Positions 45,228 through 58,615 are shown, numbered from the stretch's first letter. The stretch is DNA of 64,000 bases from Cylicocyclus nassatus (GCA_958299035.1 CATQJL010000316.1:92216443-92280442); one strand, 5' to 3'. Translations and numbers: made by a program. The notes: generated from the sequence alone by a model not told the origin.

Positions 45228-45816
45228 AAGTATCCTATTATAATAACGCGCTAAAGCCGTCTGTTTTTTTGTGTGTCTGTGTGAAAATCTGTCTGTCACG
45301 AAATTCATAGAGGAAGCTGCAACTAAGCATCGGGCTGCAAATTCGCATGATATACGTGCCAGCGTGTAGGGCCACCATGCGCAAGCACGAGCCGGTTCGA
45401 TAAGCGGGTCCCTCAAAATTCGCACGTCAAACGGGTCCACGCGTTTTTTGGCACGCAAAACTGGGTCGCTATTTCGACTTTTTGCGAACTTGTGATTTGC
45501 CTGACAAGTGGCTCTGCGCGCCATGAATTCTTTAAAAAGTGCTCGAAAAGTTTGCTTTTTTGCGAAAACAGCGCCAAAAGGTGATGAATGCGTAGATAGT
45601 CGATTTGGCAAGGTTTTATTTGAAAAAACTGAAAAGATTTTAGCACTGAAATGTAGCCCAAGGTGACTATTATCCTTATGACGATTATCAAACTGAAATA
45701 AACGCAGTAATCTGTTCAAATTCGCATTTGTTTATTTGAAACAATTTTTTTCTCAAAATTACCAATCTTACATGAAGGTGCTTCATGAATGAATAGTTGT
45801 TTACGATTCATTTGTG
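45228..45816 (+). mobile_element. Family C copy 2, 3' end missing
   Basis: Starts TAAGTATCCTATTATAATAA then CGCGCTAAAGCC. Nearly colinear with 8468-8960 up to TTACGATTCATTTGTG, then runs into the (TG)n tract instead of the terminal hairpin. Confidence 0.8.
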
Positions 45817-45819
45817 ATG

Positions 45820-47125
<1,306 letters not shown>

Positions 47126-47129
47126 TATA

Positions 47130-47782
47130 TACAGGGTGTCCCAAAAAAATGTTTCGAACGTTTGATCGTTAATATATCTCTTCCCAAGAAGTCTTTTGCC
47201 TTGCTTCAGGGACCGTTTTGTAGAGCTGGCTTCAACTTAGATTTGCATTATAGAACGAATCACCCATCTCTCTTCATTACTGTAGGATTACGGTAGTTGA
47301 AAGAGGGTTTTAAGCAATGAAAGGCCATATGCCTCAGAAAAGAAACAAAACAGCCTGAAAGCTTCTACACTAGGCTAATTAGAGTTGCTGATTATAACTG
47401 TAATGTTCCCAACTTATTATAATGCCTCATTGAAGAGTTATGCCAGGTAAGAGGTAGCGGCCTTTCTTTCAATGCTCCTAAAAAGTGCGATTACACCGTT
47501 TAGAAAGCTTCGTAATCTTGTGAATAGTTGAGTATTGAACTCAGCGTCTATACAACTTTTTGAAAAATTTTGAAACGGCAGCTTTTTCCACATTGACACC
47601 ATATGTTTCAAGTTTCTACCGTAATCCTACACTAATGAAGAGAGTTGGGTGATTCGTTCTCTAATGCAAATCTAAGTTGAAGCCAGCTCTACAAAACGGT
47701 ACCTGAAGCAAGGCAAAAGACTTCTTGGGAAGAGAGATATTAACGATCAAACGTTCGAAACATTTTTTTGGGACACCCTGTA
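47130..47782. mobile_element. Mariner-type MITE (653 bp)
   Basis: TACAGGGTGTCCCAAAAAAA then TGTTTCGAACGTTTG, with an exact inverse at the right end and TA flanks. The arms are about 170 nt (to GTAGGATTACGGTA). No coding content. Confidence 0.92.
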
Positions 47783-47899
47783 TAAACGGACATGGCTTAG
47801 AGGAGCACAGTGCAGAGAATTGTGGAAAAACTGACAAGGCTAAGAGGAGCATAGTGCAGAGGATTGTGAAAAAACTATGTGAGTGATGGTTTGGCAAGC

Positions 47900-50800
47900 T
47901 TTTTTTCTAACAATAAGAAATTTTATCGCTGAAAACATGACCCGTTTGCAACGCAGAGGTAACGACATGGCTCCAAACTGGGTGCGCATATGCATAGTGG
48001 GAACAGGAACGTGGGAACAGGAACGGGGTATGTCAAATGAAAAAGTTAAGTGAACAAGAGTGTACTCAACTTTTTCCAAATCAGGAATGATATCCACGAA
48101 CGTCCATAATGGAGGAAAACGGACTTCCAAACTCCATTTTATTCGTTCGCGGAAACTGGTCGGAATCTACTTTCGCTAGCGTTATCCAAAAATTTTCATC
48201 TCATCGCAACCACAGGCGAAGCAGTGTAATGAAAATGATTCAGCCCTACTTGAGCTCTCGCTTGCGAAAGAAACATGCGAAAAGTCCAGGTACTTCATTT
48301 TAAATGGATTAAAAGCCCGTTTTACTCCCAGCAGCAAGGTGAGCTGGGACTAAGCCCATTTATGACCTTTTTGCATACTTTTAACTGAGTGTGTTAGCCT
48401 ATTTTGAGGTAATAAGAGAATAGAAAAAGTTTTATGTCTTTTGTGAAGTCTGAAATACATGCTTCTTTCTAAATTCATACAAACGCTATAAATGGTGAGA
48501 ATCACGGTGAAGGTTAATTCACAAAAATATTTGCTTACAAACTCAAATGCTTCCAAATATCAGGTGAGTGCGAAAATTCCTATATAAATCAAATAAAGTT
48601 TGTTAACTTTTCAAATCATCAACAAAAACTAAATTCATGCTTTGTATTTGAACATAAGAAAAGATTTGCGTTTTAATATAATCACTCAGAAGCTATCTTT
48701 TGACTAATCTCCTAGAACCGAACCTCAAAGACGGCACATTTCAACCCCGATTTTGAGTTTGGTCGCAAGAATTAATGAAGTGCCCCTAGCTAGCAAGAAA
48801 AAATTCTGTGAAAAATTTCTTACTAGCAATAGTTCGACTTTCTACTTAGAGATATAAACATTAATGCTGAAAGACAAAAAAGAGCTAAAGTAGAACATTT
48901 GCGAAGTCATCTTTTGCAGACATAGTTTTTTTCGATTTAAAAAATCCTTTGGGTCGTAGTGTAGTGCAAGGTTTCCAAGAGGTAAGCATTTTGATTCAAA
49001 TTGACAGATTGCAATGCAAGTCTAGCCAAAGTTTGCTTCTGCAGAAAGCTCTTCATGCGAATTTGATTTAATGCAGAGTCATTGAAGTCTTGAAAAGCGA
49101 AGGCTCAGATATTACATGAATTTTAAATTTGGAAGTGATTCAAATGCATAGTCATCGATAATAAATGGCATTTTGTGGGGTGTAACGAAGTGGGAAAAAA
49201 TATAATACCAATGTGACTGTCATTGTAATGCTAGGTCAGCCAGTTAGGTATTGACCACTTGGGAAATGAGTTTGCAAGAGTGAATAAACAGGTTGACGCA
49301 AGTTCGAAGAAGGTTTGCCGAAGAAGTTTTGTATGGAATGAATGTAGTCGCGAATGATATCTTATCGCATCGCATGGATCCATTTTATTAGCACGAAAAG
49401 CCCATTTCGCGGGGACTTTCGTGGGTATCATTCCAGGATGGCAATTGTCATCCTAATGCCATGCTGAGAATGCAAAACTTTCAATTTACATAGTTTTTAT
49501 ATAATTTTTACATGAATCTGTTCTGTATCCAAGGTCTACTATGTAGTTACATCTTGGTTTTACAATTTCTCTCTCCTCTTTGTTAGGATACAAAAAACGA
49601 CGTCGCCTCCTAGAGAAGAAAGCGCGCAAGAGGGCTTGGTTGGTTTGGCTTAAGGACGGGATGAACCTTGGTCCAAATTTGTCATAGCTGTGCGGAGAAG
49701 GCAAAATTTGTTCCACAGGTGTCCATTTGCCGCGCTCACGCGGGGGCCCTGGGTGGATATTGTATCTGAAAGGAAGTTGTTCATCACTTCTGCGTCAACT
49801 CCCAGTTCCCTAACTCAGGGTCTGAAAGATTAAGGGATAAAGGATTCGACGTTTCTAAAGCCGATGGGGCATGGCGGGGGCCAGTCGATAACCAAGTCAG
49901 TGCTTTTATCCTCCCAGGTTACTCTGGTACCAATCTACCGGCCCGTAGAGTAGAGGGCTTGATTGACCCAGGGGCGAGGTCGAACCTGGGATCGATCTGG
50001 TCATAGCAGCGCCTCTTTTCACAACGCCACTCGCTCCCCACCCACCCCCTCCCCCCCCCCCCCCTACCCCCTAAAGACTCATGTCTATCAGTTATCTTTA
50101 TCATATCGGCTACTACTTAAATGTGGTAACTTTTTCATCTAGTTAGGCTCAGCAAGGGCCAGTGGAGCGTTTTCAAGTCTCCTAATGTGTTGAACCAAAT
50201 ATCATCTACTTCCAGTATCGTGCCTTCGCGGCTGTGTCGCTAGATGCAGAGCAAATAGTTAAATGGTCTCCACATGCTGCACTTCACTACCGATACGATG
50301 TCAACTAAGCTGGTTAGCACAATACCTCCATTCTTAGACTGCACCATACTTCCACATTCTTTATCTTCCTGCTGCTTGGTGATAAAGCAACCTTCAGCAC
50401 TTATAACAAAGCGAAGTCTATTGAATGAATTGAACAGCTGGTAACCTGCAGGCTTTGCCACCATTGTCAAGCAATCTGGCGGTACGTTTCAGGCCCCAAA
50501 CAGACTTCACGCGATTTGATCGTCGCGACTCAATCGCCGACAATTCCATTCATTTTCATTTCACATTCAGAAATTTCGGGCTGGAAAAGTATCACAACTG
50601 AAATGCAAGTTGATCGGCATGGAATGATATTGTAACAGTTGTCTCGTCGCGATTCAGTCGCGACGATCAAATCGCGTGAAGTCTGTTCGGGGCGTTACCG
50701 TGTTAAAAATTTATCAAGGTTTGCATTCAGAAAACTTCCTTGTTCCACAATCTACTGCATCAACATCAAAGGCGAACGGGTGCATCTCTGTTCAATTATT

Positions 50801-51643
50801 TCAAATTCAAAATACGCTTAGTGAACCTTTTTAGCACCACTACACCTTTGCTGACCCCTTTACCGACATTTGGCAAGCAGTCTGTCAGTTTAGTTCGAGG
50901 ACATCCCAAAGTTTATCTCGCAATTTGCTATCAACTAGCAGAGGTCAGGAACAAGCGTCGAATTGCCTTATTCTTGGTGTACAGGCCGCATTCTGATTGC
51001 CTTGAGGGTATGGCCCCAAAGGATGCATGCCTTGAGGCGCGTTAACGGTGCAAATAGTAGGGGAGAGCGACGACTTTGTGGGGCGCACGCGCAGCGATAC
51101 GCCCACGTCTGTTCGCGTTTAGAGCAAGCTGGGTGCGGCTTGTACATCTGAAAGTAGATTAAACAGTTATACAGCACTTTCAGCTCATGCTCGCCGCTGG
51201 CATAATCATCTGCTCTATTTATGTGAAATCACAAGCGCTGACTCACATATCTAGACGCATACAGAAGCTTCATGTAGAAATCGAATTTCTAGAAGAACTT
51301 ATTGCCAGTGTTAGTTTATTGGCTAAAATAGATGCAAAAAGAAGATGATAAAGACAAAAAGACTCTCGCAGACTTATTTCACCGTCTACACTGTTTAAAA
51401 CTGAAGCTGTGAGCTCGATTGCTATCAGCACACTAAACAGATTCTCTTTTAATTCAACATTGTGCGCTGGAGTGGTACAATCGTCACAGTATGAATATTA
51501 AAAATAATGGAACGCTGAATTGACCCCGTAGTTAATTTCCAAACGCGAGATTTTATCCGCCAATAAAGCTCAGATTTTGATGAGATATATTTTGAAGTTG
51601 CTCAAGTCGTAATCGTGTTGCACTAATAACTTTAGTTTTTAAG
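47900..51643. other. Intergenic stretch upstream of the tetraspanin gene
   Basis: No exon supported. Contains a poly-C tract at 50043-50070, a 202-bp F prime element, and open frames at 48109 and 50240-50470 with no recognised domain. Confidence 0.4.
50492..50693. mobile_element. 202-bp Tourist-like MITE (F prime copy 1)
   Basis: GGCCCCAAACAGACTTCACG then CGATTTGATCGTCGCGACT, with the inverse at the right. The interior (CATTTCACATTCAGAAATTT and GCAAGTTGATCGGCATGGAA) is shared with 53741 and 55567. Confidence 0.85.
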
Positions 51644-54600
51644 ATGACATCTTCAACAAGGATGTACGGACTTTTCCCATTTATTGGTGGTGTTGTCATG
51701 GCAATTATCAATGTACTGCTTATTTACCAGGTATTGTAAATGTTCTCTCGTAGGGCGGCTGATTTTCCAAGCCCGCAACGCTGCATATAAGGCAACGAGT
51801 AGATTCGAACGCTACTGGTTGTTTCGGAACAGGAGACGTCACCATTTGCAGTGGGGCAAATTGAAGTGCGGTATCTAACATAGCGAATTTTGTGCAGTTT
51901 AAAAAGGAAAGGCAGCGATATGAATCGGTCTTTCTGCTCAAGAATAAATTTGTGACCGAAAATACTTCACGACCGAAAAATTACAAAGGTGTGAATTTTC
52001 AGAAATATATGCTTCAAGGCAATCCAGTCGTTTGGTGGCGTCGAGAAAGAACTAGTTTGCAAAAAGGTGTTACCTCACAATTTTCAAACCTTTTAGCATA
52101 ATAATCATGCAAAAAATGTTCGATACTAGCAGGCATGCCCAGCTTTGCCCCCGCGGGTTTTAATGGCTTAGCAAAAAATTTGTGCGTAATTCTAAAGGCT
52201 CAGCATATATGCTCGACTTCCTTCTGTTTCCCGCGTAACACAGAGCAAGTGCCTGCTGACAGCATTGCCGTGAATTACGGGTGTATGCCCTTCTGAACCG
52301 CTTCGTCCTAGCGCTAATTACTCTGCCCTGGCGGCGCTAATTACTCCGCCTTTTTTATAATCTATCAAAGTTTTCAAACATTTCTGAGCATTCCAAAGCA
52401 AGCGAGACACACGTGTAACGATAGTGATGGTGTTTGAATATGAAGAAAAATTTGGAAAAGATGCATGTTTTTTGTCATGCCTTTCGTGATTTCTTCGCCC
52501 TTCCCACTTTCAAAACATCATGAAGTCTGCATGTGTAAGCTGAAGAACTCAAGCTGCCCACGTATAACATTTTTGAGATTCATGGAAAACTCGAAATTAT
52601 TCTAATTCTTTTTATCATGGAAATGCCTGACAGCATAGCTCTCGCCTACCCAAGCGCCGCAGCAGAACCGACCAATCAGAGGCGCGCAGTAATTAGGCTG
52701 CTAATGCTAGCGGTTCAGAAGGGCCGTCTGCCGTGAATTACCGCATTTCCAGCATTCTCTGACACTGGGAGCGGACGAGCCGCGACCCATTACAGGCTGG
52801 AATTTCGCAGCCCTTGCGGGTCGGCCGGAGAGTGGGCCTCGGCTCGGCCGGCGATAAGTATTTCGCTTTCTCTAAACCTGGGCATCATATGTATTCTTCA
52901 AGTGTTCTGAGCCACACAGGTTTTTAGATGGTCTTTATAATCCAATCACGGCCTAACGTTTCGACGCCTTCGTCTTCCTCAGAGGCCTGAAAGTGGTTCA
53001 AAACGTCATCCGTGACTCCAAGCCACCAAACACCTCCCCTAGTCTGGCTAGTTCTCAACCTTCGCTCAGCTTTCCTCTTATAAAAACGTCAGGACAGAAG
53101 ATGAGCGTACCAAAAGACCACCGCTATATATGGTACTCCGCACCGGAAATGATGGTCTGGCGGGAGAATAAACTATACCATAAATGACAATCTAAAGTGA
53201 TCTATAGACCGCATAACGATATGAACGGAAGAAAATCAGAGGTTATCGACAAACACTCATTCTTGTTGTTCATTTCTGGCTTCTTTGCAGAAATCCAGAA
53301 AGCCTCTGATGCTTTCCTAGCCGAGGTCTCCTTTTCACAAGCTAAGATCTTACACTTGATATCAAAGTCTTCTCCATTATGCGCCTCGCTTCTATGCCTG
53401 CCTAAAGCTGAAGATAATGTTTTACGCTTTTTATCTGTTAGATGTTCTTTAACACGAGTACTGAGTACTCTTCCAGTCTCCCCAACATAAAGCGCGTTGC
53501 AATTCAGACATTTATATTCAGACATTTACATTTTTTACATTTACATTTATTTACATTGCACCCTATTTACTTTTTTCTTGTTCACTCTGCCTCATTAGCA
53601 TGTGATGCGACGTATTTTCCGAACAACCTAGCGTAACAAAACATCAAAGATACTAATTACCACTAACAGATTGTTAGGCTTTGAATCATACATTATCAGT
53701 GTTACTCGTGTTACCGGTGTGACCAGCATTACTCGTGTTAGGCCCCGGGCAGACTTCACGCGATTTGATCGTCGCGACTGAATCGCGAGGAGACAACTGT
53801 TACAACATTATTCCATGCAGATCAACTTGCATTCGGTTGTGATACTTTTCCAGACCGAAATTTTTGAATGTGAAATGAAAATGAATGGAAATCTTGGCGA
53901 TTTGGTCGCGACGATTAAGTCGCGTGAATTCTGACCGGGGCCTTATTCGTTTCACTAGTGTTGCCGTTTTCATTGCTGTTGAGCAGTGAAATGATCACCA
54001 ATAAGGTCTCATTCTCAAACACAATCTCACTGACTGCTTAGTATACATACACACGGGTAACACAGGTAACACTGGGGTAACACTGGTAATACTGGTAACA
54101 CAACACTGGTAATGTATGGTCAAAGTCTAACAAAGAACAATTATTTAGTGTTTCCAGTACGGCATCAACATTAGCAGTAACTTATGTGGAATAGCAGCCA
54201 ATACTGCAATCGCATTCCTGCTTTTCTCTGGAAGTTGTAAGCGCTGTTGAATGTTGTTGCAGATGTGTATACCGAAATTTTAGTTCTTGTGCTCTTGGAC
54301 GTCTCACGTTATCCGAATGACATAGCAGGCGTCAGCAAAGACAATATCTATCTTCTGATGCATTTCATGAGAGTAGCAATCCATGAACAGGATCCATTTC
54401 TGAATAGCATTATTCAAACTCTACACGAACAGGTTTTTTTACAATTTCTAATCTATCAGGAAACTTTATCGCACGAATTCCATAGACTCCCAGATTGCAA
54501 TAGAGGTGGAGCATAGTGGACATTTAATATGGTTTATAACCTTGTTGAACCTCTACGTTACGCTAGAACATTGTCTTGGAATCTCCCGCAATCAAATGCC

Positions 54601-57600
54601 GCCAAGCATATGAGTTGCTGCGCCTATTTTGATCTGAAATCGACGATATATCGTCAAGTCACTTCTGATGTGATATGCGTATTGCGCACCATGTTCCCTA
54701 CTTAACGCTTGCATGGAAAATGCTGCTTCTAACGGGTATGAAACTGTTGGTAAAAGAGCAGGGCTAAGTGGAAAGTACTGTCGTACTCAAGTAGACAGAT
54801 TCACAACTGAAAAGATCCCCTTCTGCATTCCCTACATAAGTAAGCGCTGCGATTCGACAGTGATTGAGGAAGTGTGCGTTGGAGAATACAGTTACGGTTG
54901 TGGAGGCAGCTCTAAACACACTTAGGAGCAATTTGATTTGCGATTTATCTAGCTCGTGCACTACGTCTAATTGCATTATCTGCCCCGGAGACAGACATGA
55001 GGACTGCATGGCGACGGGTGATCATCCATCTTAACACCTGCGCGGAATGCGGCGATGAGCACATAGGCAAGACAGCACGGACATGCGTCGCGCTAGAAAC
55101 ACTTAGATGTCAGAGATAAATTAAAGGACTCCCAATAGGCATTCATAGGGCGATCAGATGCGGAGTCAATGAAGCTCCTGTGAGAATCTTGGCGCATGAA
55201 TCACAAACATCAGCTCGCAGGTGTTTATAGGCCCTCTTGAGTAACACCAAAGGCTTTGAAATGAACCACAAAAATGTATATCCATCCGTCAAAGGTGAAA
55301 ACTCGCACCGTCTTGCGCCAGCTCTTCTGACCCGGCGGAGACGTTATAAGTAGTCATAGCATAATGCGCCGACTAGTCTACTCGCTCTGGCATCAGTACT
55401 CTGTCGGTGGTTCAAAAGGTGTTTGTTTGGGCAGCTAGCTAGTAACCCATCAAAGTCTTAGCGCCTCGTTTTCATGGCTGCAGAGACGATTGCTTTCGAT
55501 TCCAAGCTCTGATGAAGGCGACTTGCCGAAACGCCAGCCATTATATCAAAACAGTTACTGGTCTAAGGCCCCGGTCAGACTTCACGCGATTTAATCGTCG
55601 CGATCAAATCTCCAAGATTTCCATTCATTTTCATTTCACATTCAAAAATTTCGGGCTGGAAAAGTATCACAACCGAATGCAAGTTGATCGGCATGGAATG
55701 ATGTTGTAACAGTTGTCTCGTCGCGACTCAGTCGCGACGATCAAATCGCGTGAAGTCTGCCCGGGGCCTAATGCATGTCGATTATCTTGCATTTCGCTTG
55801 TGATAGTTCTCCAACACGACCAATTGTGACTAATCTAATTATCACAACCGAGCAAGATGATCGACATATAGACTCGTAACTGTTTGTATGTTGGAAGAAT
55901 CGCGGCGATAAAATCGCGTGAACTCTGCCCGAGGCCTTACTAGTCTTAAGTCAAGGCTCAAAACTCTAACAAAATCAACACTATGTCGGGATTCATAGAG
56001 AATCGTATATTTTAATAACTGCTGGGGCGTTGGCTATTGCTTATTGGTTTCTGGCTAGTAGTAAGGTTTTCTGATATTTGATAGTTCTCGGATGACTACT
56101 GTTGGAGTTACTTGATCTTGGGACCAAATGAATTGTCTGCGTATATACTCCGACGTTTGCCCACACTCACGTCATTAGTGACGGAAGTATTGGCTAGTAT
56201 TGGGTTGCTCCATAACGCCGTAGTTATGCATAAAAGGCGGCACGCCAATACGCTAGGAGCTGCCTCAAAGAAGTCTCAATAGTTGCTATTTTTCGCTGCT
56301 GCCACTGATGCGCGCTTCAGGTCTTCAACGATAATTTACATTATCTCTACTTCTGAATGCTTCTTAGTAATATATAGAGGTTGCTGAACACTCGTAACTC
56401 CGAGGGAGATTTTTGGTTGTGATTTCCGTAGAGCTGAGGAGGCAGGTACCGAAACTGCCGTTTTTGGCTCTAAAATTTTCTTCGCGAACACATTATCAAA
56501 GGGCATTGGACAAAATCATACGATACAGAGCAAGGATATTTTCATGGTATTTCAACTGTGTCAAACACGTGTTCACTTATCCGTAGCAAATAAGAGTGCC
56601 TTCATAACCCGCCGCTAGCCGCCTTTGTGCACTATTCACTATAATTACGCTAATATCAAAACCGCAAATCTTGCTCAAACTTGGTGTAGTGGGGTTATTC
56701 GGTATGCTGATTAATAGCATAGTTTTTCAAAGTTTTAGAAAGACCTTAGAATACTGGAATAGTGCGCAAAAACGGCTAAATGCGGCTAGCGGTGGCTGCC
56801 GGCGCAGTCTGCACGCTAGGCATCGCAGCCCTTGGGCATTGCACAGCGATCTCCGATCGATCCGGCAATTCCACGCTCAGCGTACGCCCGCGAACGCGGC
56901 ACACGGCTCCAACGCTGCGCTTGAGCCGATTGGAGAGGGAGCGCAACGTTGACATAGAGTGTGACTATCGCATTGCAAAGCAACCGCTTCATCAAAACGA
57001 TGACAAAAGTAAAAACGCTACATCCTATGAGGCGACCTCATACTTATACTCGCTGCTGAGTAAACCTGTAACGACAACATGTGCGCTTCTACCACATGCG
57101 AAATACAGGTTACACTTTACCGTCTAGCGTACATCATCCTTCATAATATGATGTGAGAGATTTGAAATGCTATGGGCAATCGCACGCAAAGATTGGACGC
57201 CGTTGGATCAGACTGAGATAGTGCGATTTTGAAAGATACAGCAGGCGGAGAAATGAAACAGCGTTAGGTATGAGAGAGGCTGACACGGTCCGCAGTGACG
57301 ACCTATCTCTGCTTGCAATGAATATCCTTAACCCCCTTGACGACGATGTGGATCACCGGTGTCCCACACCTTTTAAGTCATATTATTTCTAGGCCAAGTA
57401 TTTTTTCCACATATTGGTATTTCTCCAATTTATGCACTTTTGGGACCCGTAAATTCCGTCGTTCAAAAAAACGTTTAGTTGCTTACAAAACAACGTTTCA
57501 TTTCGTAAATAACCACAAAACCTTCCCGCACCGGAAGTGTTGTGCAAAATCGCGTCGTCCCATAGCGCCGCCAAAATTAGGCGTCGTCGTGAATGGATTA

Positions 57601-58530
57601 AGTACGCACGAAGATGTTTACCGCTTATGGTTTCTTGCATTCTTTTTGCTTTGCATACGTATCAACAAATGTACCATCGCCTTGAGCAGCTGATGGCTGG
57701 CCTGCTGTAAAAAATGCCTAGAAGACATACGAACGCGGCTCATGTTCGAACGAGGCGGCCGCGAATATGATGTGACGCTCTCATGGAGACAGCCTACCTG
57801 ATTAATTGATGATGCACTCTAACAGGCGCTATATTCCTCGAGGGGTATAGCGCCTGCCTAACTCATGATACTAGCGGAATTATCAACTACGTTGCGAACA
57901 AATCCCCATGTCTCCACCTCACCTATCAGTGAAAGTCGATGATATCGCCACTTTACATGCAGAAATCACAAATCAAAGAAAGTTAACGTTTCTAATCGCT
58001 TTTATCTCCAGTTGAAGTGCTGTGGTTTTCATAGCGTTAATGACTACTACACACAACGTCAAATCGACTACCCTCCACCTTCGGAAGGAACAAACCTGGT
58101 GAGAAAATGTTGAAGTTTCGACTTCAGTTATTTTTGAAGCGACAGCATTCGTTTCGTATGTCAAACCGGTGGATCCGCAATTGCTCATTCATAGCCACAG
58201 AAGACTTTAATGCTACACACATATGCTATGCTCCAAGATTTTGCTGTGCTGACAATAAGGATGGTGCCGTTATTGACGCATGTCCACCGTTCAAGTGGGA
58301 TGGAACAACCCAACTCTCTCCGTACGTTCACATCTGATTCGAAAATTTTTGAAAAACCAGACTTCAGGTCCAGCAAGATGTACCGACATAGTTGCGCTTG
58401 GCGCGTCGCACGCAATTTTCACGATAAAGCCGTGAATATTACTATTTTATCTGTGACAGATCTTCTGGTAATTATGATCAATGGTGTGTACCTACTGCGG
58501 TGGAGATCAAGAATGAAGCCACCTCCCTAG
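51644..58530 (+). CDS. Tetraspanin-like membrane protein (six exons, about 253 aa)
   Basis: Exons 51644-51730, 54158-54236, 54263-54432, 58012-58098, 58146-58321 and 58368-58530 are all in phase. The ATG at 51644 opens MTSSTRM, then TM1 GLFPFIGGVVMAIINVLLIY. TM2 is about residues 40-55 (GIAANTAIAFLLFSGS) and TM3 is short (about 59-69, TEILVLVLLDV). The large extracellular loop has CCG at 115-117 and cysteines at 154, 168, 174, 175, 187 and 209. TM4 is about 224-243 (ITILSVTDLLVIMINGVYLL). The C tail is short, ending KPPP. Asn-X-Ser/Thr sites occur at N153 and N163. Tetraspanins organise membrane microdomains, which is family knowledge. The CCG loop is decisive. TM2-TM3 is unusual and the intron between them is inferred at only 26 nt. 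Confidence 0.85.
51898..52100 (+). other. Open frame in tetraspanin intron 1
   Basis: Following TTTTGTGCAG, the frame FKKERQRYESVFLLKNKFVT continues to VVWWRRERTSLQKG for 67 codons. It would enter in the right phase from exon 1, but no good donor returns to phase 0 for the exon at 54158. It might be an alternative extracellular-loop exon, or not coding. Confidence 0.25.
52266..52742. repeat. 477-bp inverted-repeat element
   Basis: Left GCCGTGAATTACGGGTGTAT...GCCCTTCTGAACCGCT...TAGCGC and the inverse at 52685-52742 (AGCGGTTCAGAAGGGC, GCCGTGAATTACCGC). The arms are imperfect. Confidence 0.65.
52930..53525 (-). mobile_element. Penelope-like element remnant 2 (GIY-YIG domain)
   Basis: The minus frame 53525-53202 reads MSEYKCLNCNALYVGETGRV, LSTRVKEHL, ALGRHRSEAHNGEDFDIKCK and ARKASEAFWISAKKPEMNNK. 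This is the GIY-YIG type nuclease domain (LYVGETGR, R, H and E residues visible) at the C terminus of PLE proteins. Downstream, GAAGGCGTCGAAACGTTAGG marks the 3' repeat. The reverse transcriptase is missing. Confidence 0.85.
53669..54135. repeat. Foldback of GGTAACACT units with nested F prime element
   Basis: TTGTTAGGCTTTGAATCATA then CATTA at the left, inverse TAATGTATGGTCAAAGTCTA at the right. Both arms hold irregular GTGTTACC/GGTAACAC repeats. A 202-bp F prime element is inserted at 53741. Confidence 0.75.
53741..53942. mobile_element. 202-bp Tourist-like MITE (F prime copy 2)
   Basis: GGCCCCGGGCAGACTTCACG ... GAATTCTGACCGGGGCC, flanked by TTA on both sides. Opposite orientation to the copies at 50492 and 55567. 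A 3-bp TTA duplication is typical of PIF/Harbinger Tourist elements. Confidence 0.88.
54158..54432 (+). CDS. Tetraspanin exons 2-3 (TM2, TM3, start of large loop)
   Basis: Exon 54158-54236 (acceptor TTTCCAG, donor GTAAGC) encodes YGINISSNLCGIAANTAIAF, then LLFSGS. Exon 54263-54432 (acceptor TTGTTGCAG) encodes VYTEILVLVLLDVSRYPNDI and continues to IIQTLHEQ, in phase with the CCG exon. The interval between them is 26 nt. Reading straight through hits a TGA after SCKRC, so either a very short intron or a sequence error is required. Confidence 0.75.
54770..55545 (+). mobile_element. Penelope-like element remnant 3
   Basis: Plus-strand pieces in shifting frames: KIPFCIPYISKR (54810), NCIICPGDRHEDCMATG (54968-55018), TCAECGDEHIGKTARTC (about 55040) and VRILAHESQTSARRCL (about 55190). 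They follow the order of PLE proteins: zinc-ribbon-like CIIC, GIY-YIG, final RKxxEA. The 3' repeat CTGATGAAGGCGACTTGCCG then AAACGCC lies at 55510-55540. Confidence 0.75.
55567..55768. mobile_element. 202-bp Tourist-like MITE (F prime copy 3)
   Basis: GGCCCCGGTCAGACTTCACG ... GTGAAGTCTGCCCGGGGCC, flanked by TAA on both sides. A further diverged end (ATCGCGTGAACTCTGCCCGA) lies at 55911-55935. Confidence 0.88.
55770..58011. other. Tetraspanin intron 3, second half
   Basis: No supported exon. Weak inverted segments near 56609 and 56757 (CGCCGCTAGCCGC and its approximate inverse). The 118-aa frame at 57337-57693 has no recognised domain. Confidence 0.35.
58012..58530 (+). CDS. Tetraspanin exons 4-6 (CCG loop, TM4, stop)
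   Basis: Exon 58012-58098 encodes LKCCGFHSVNDYYTQRQIDY and continues to EGTNL. Exon 58146-58321 carries the remaining loop cysteines including RFCC and DACPP. Exon 58368-58530 encodes the loop end, TM4 and the TAG stop at 58528. Introns are 47 and 46 nt with good GT/AG sites. An AATAAA lies 80 nt after the stop. Confidence 0.92.
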
Positions 58531-58609
58531 AAGTGTGACTACTGAACCAAACAACCTCGGTTAAGCTATTCGTTGTTCTTCGATATGATTGACGTCAGCG
58601 AGTTTAATG

Positions 58610-58615
58610 AATAAA
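58610..58615 (+). promoter_or_regulatory. Polyadenylation signal of the tetraspanin gene
   Basis: Canonical AATAAA 80 nt after the tetraspanin stop codon, a normal distance for nematode 3' UTRs. Confidence 0.6.

Noticed and set aside
50240..50470. Minus-strand 76-aa frame
   Set aside because: No splice sites, start context or family resemblance that would support it.
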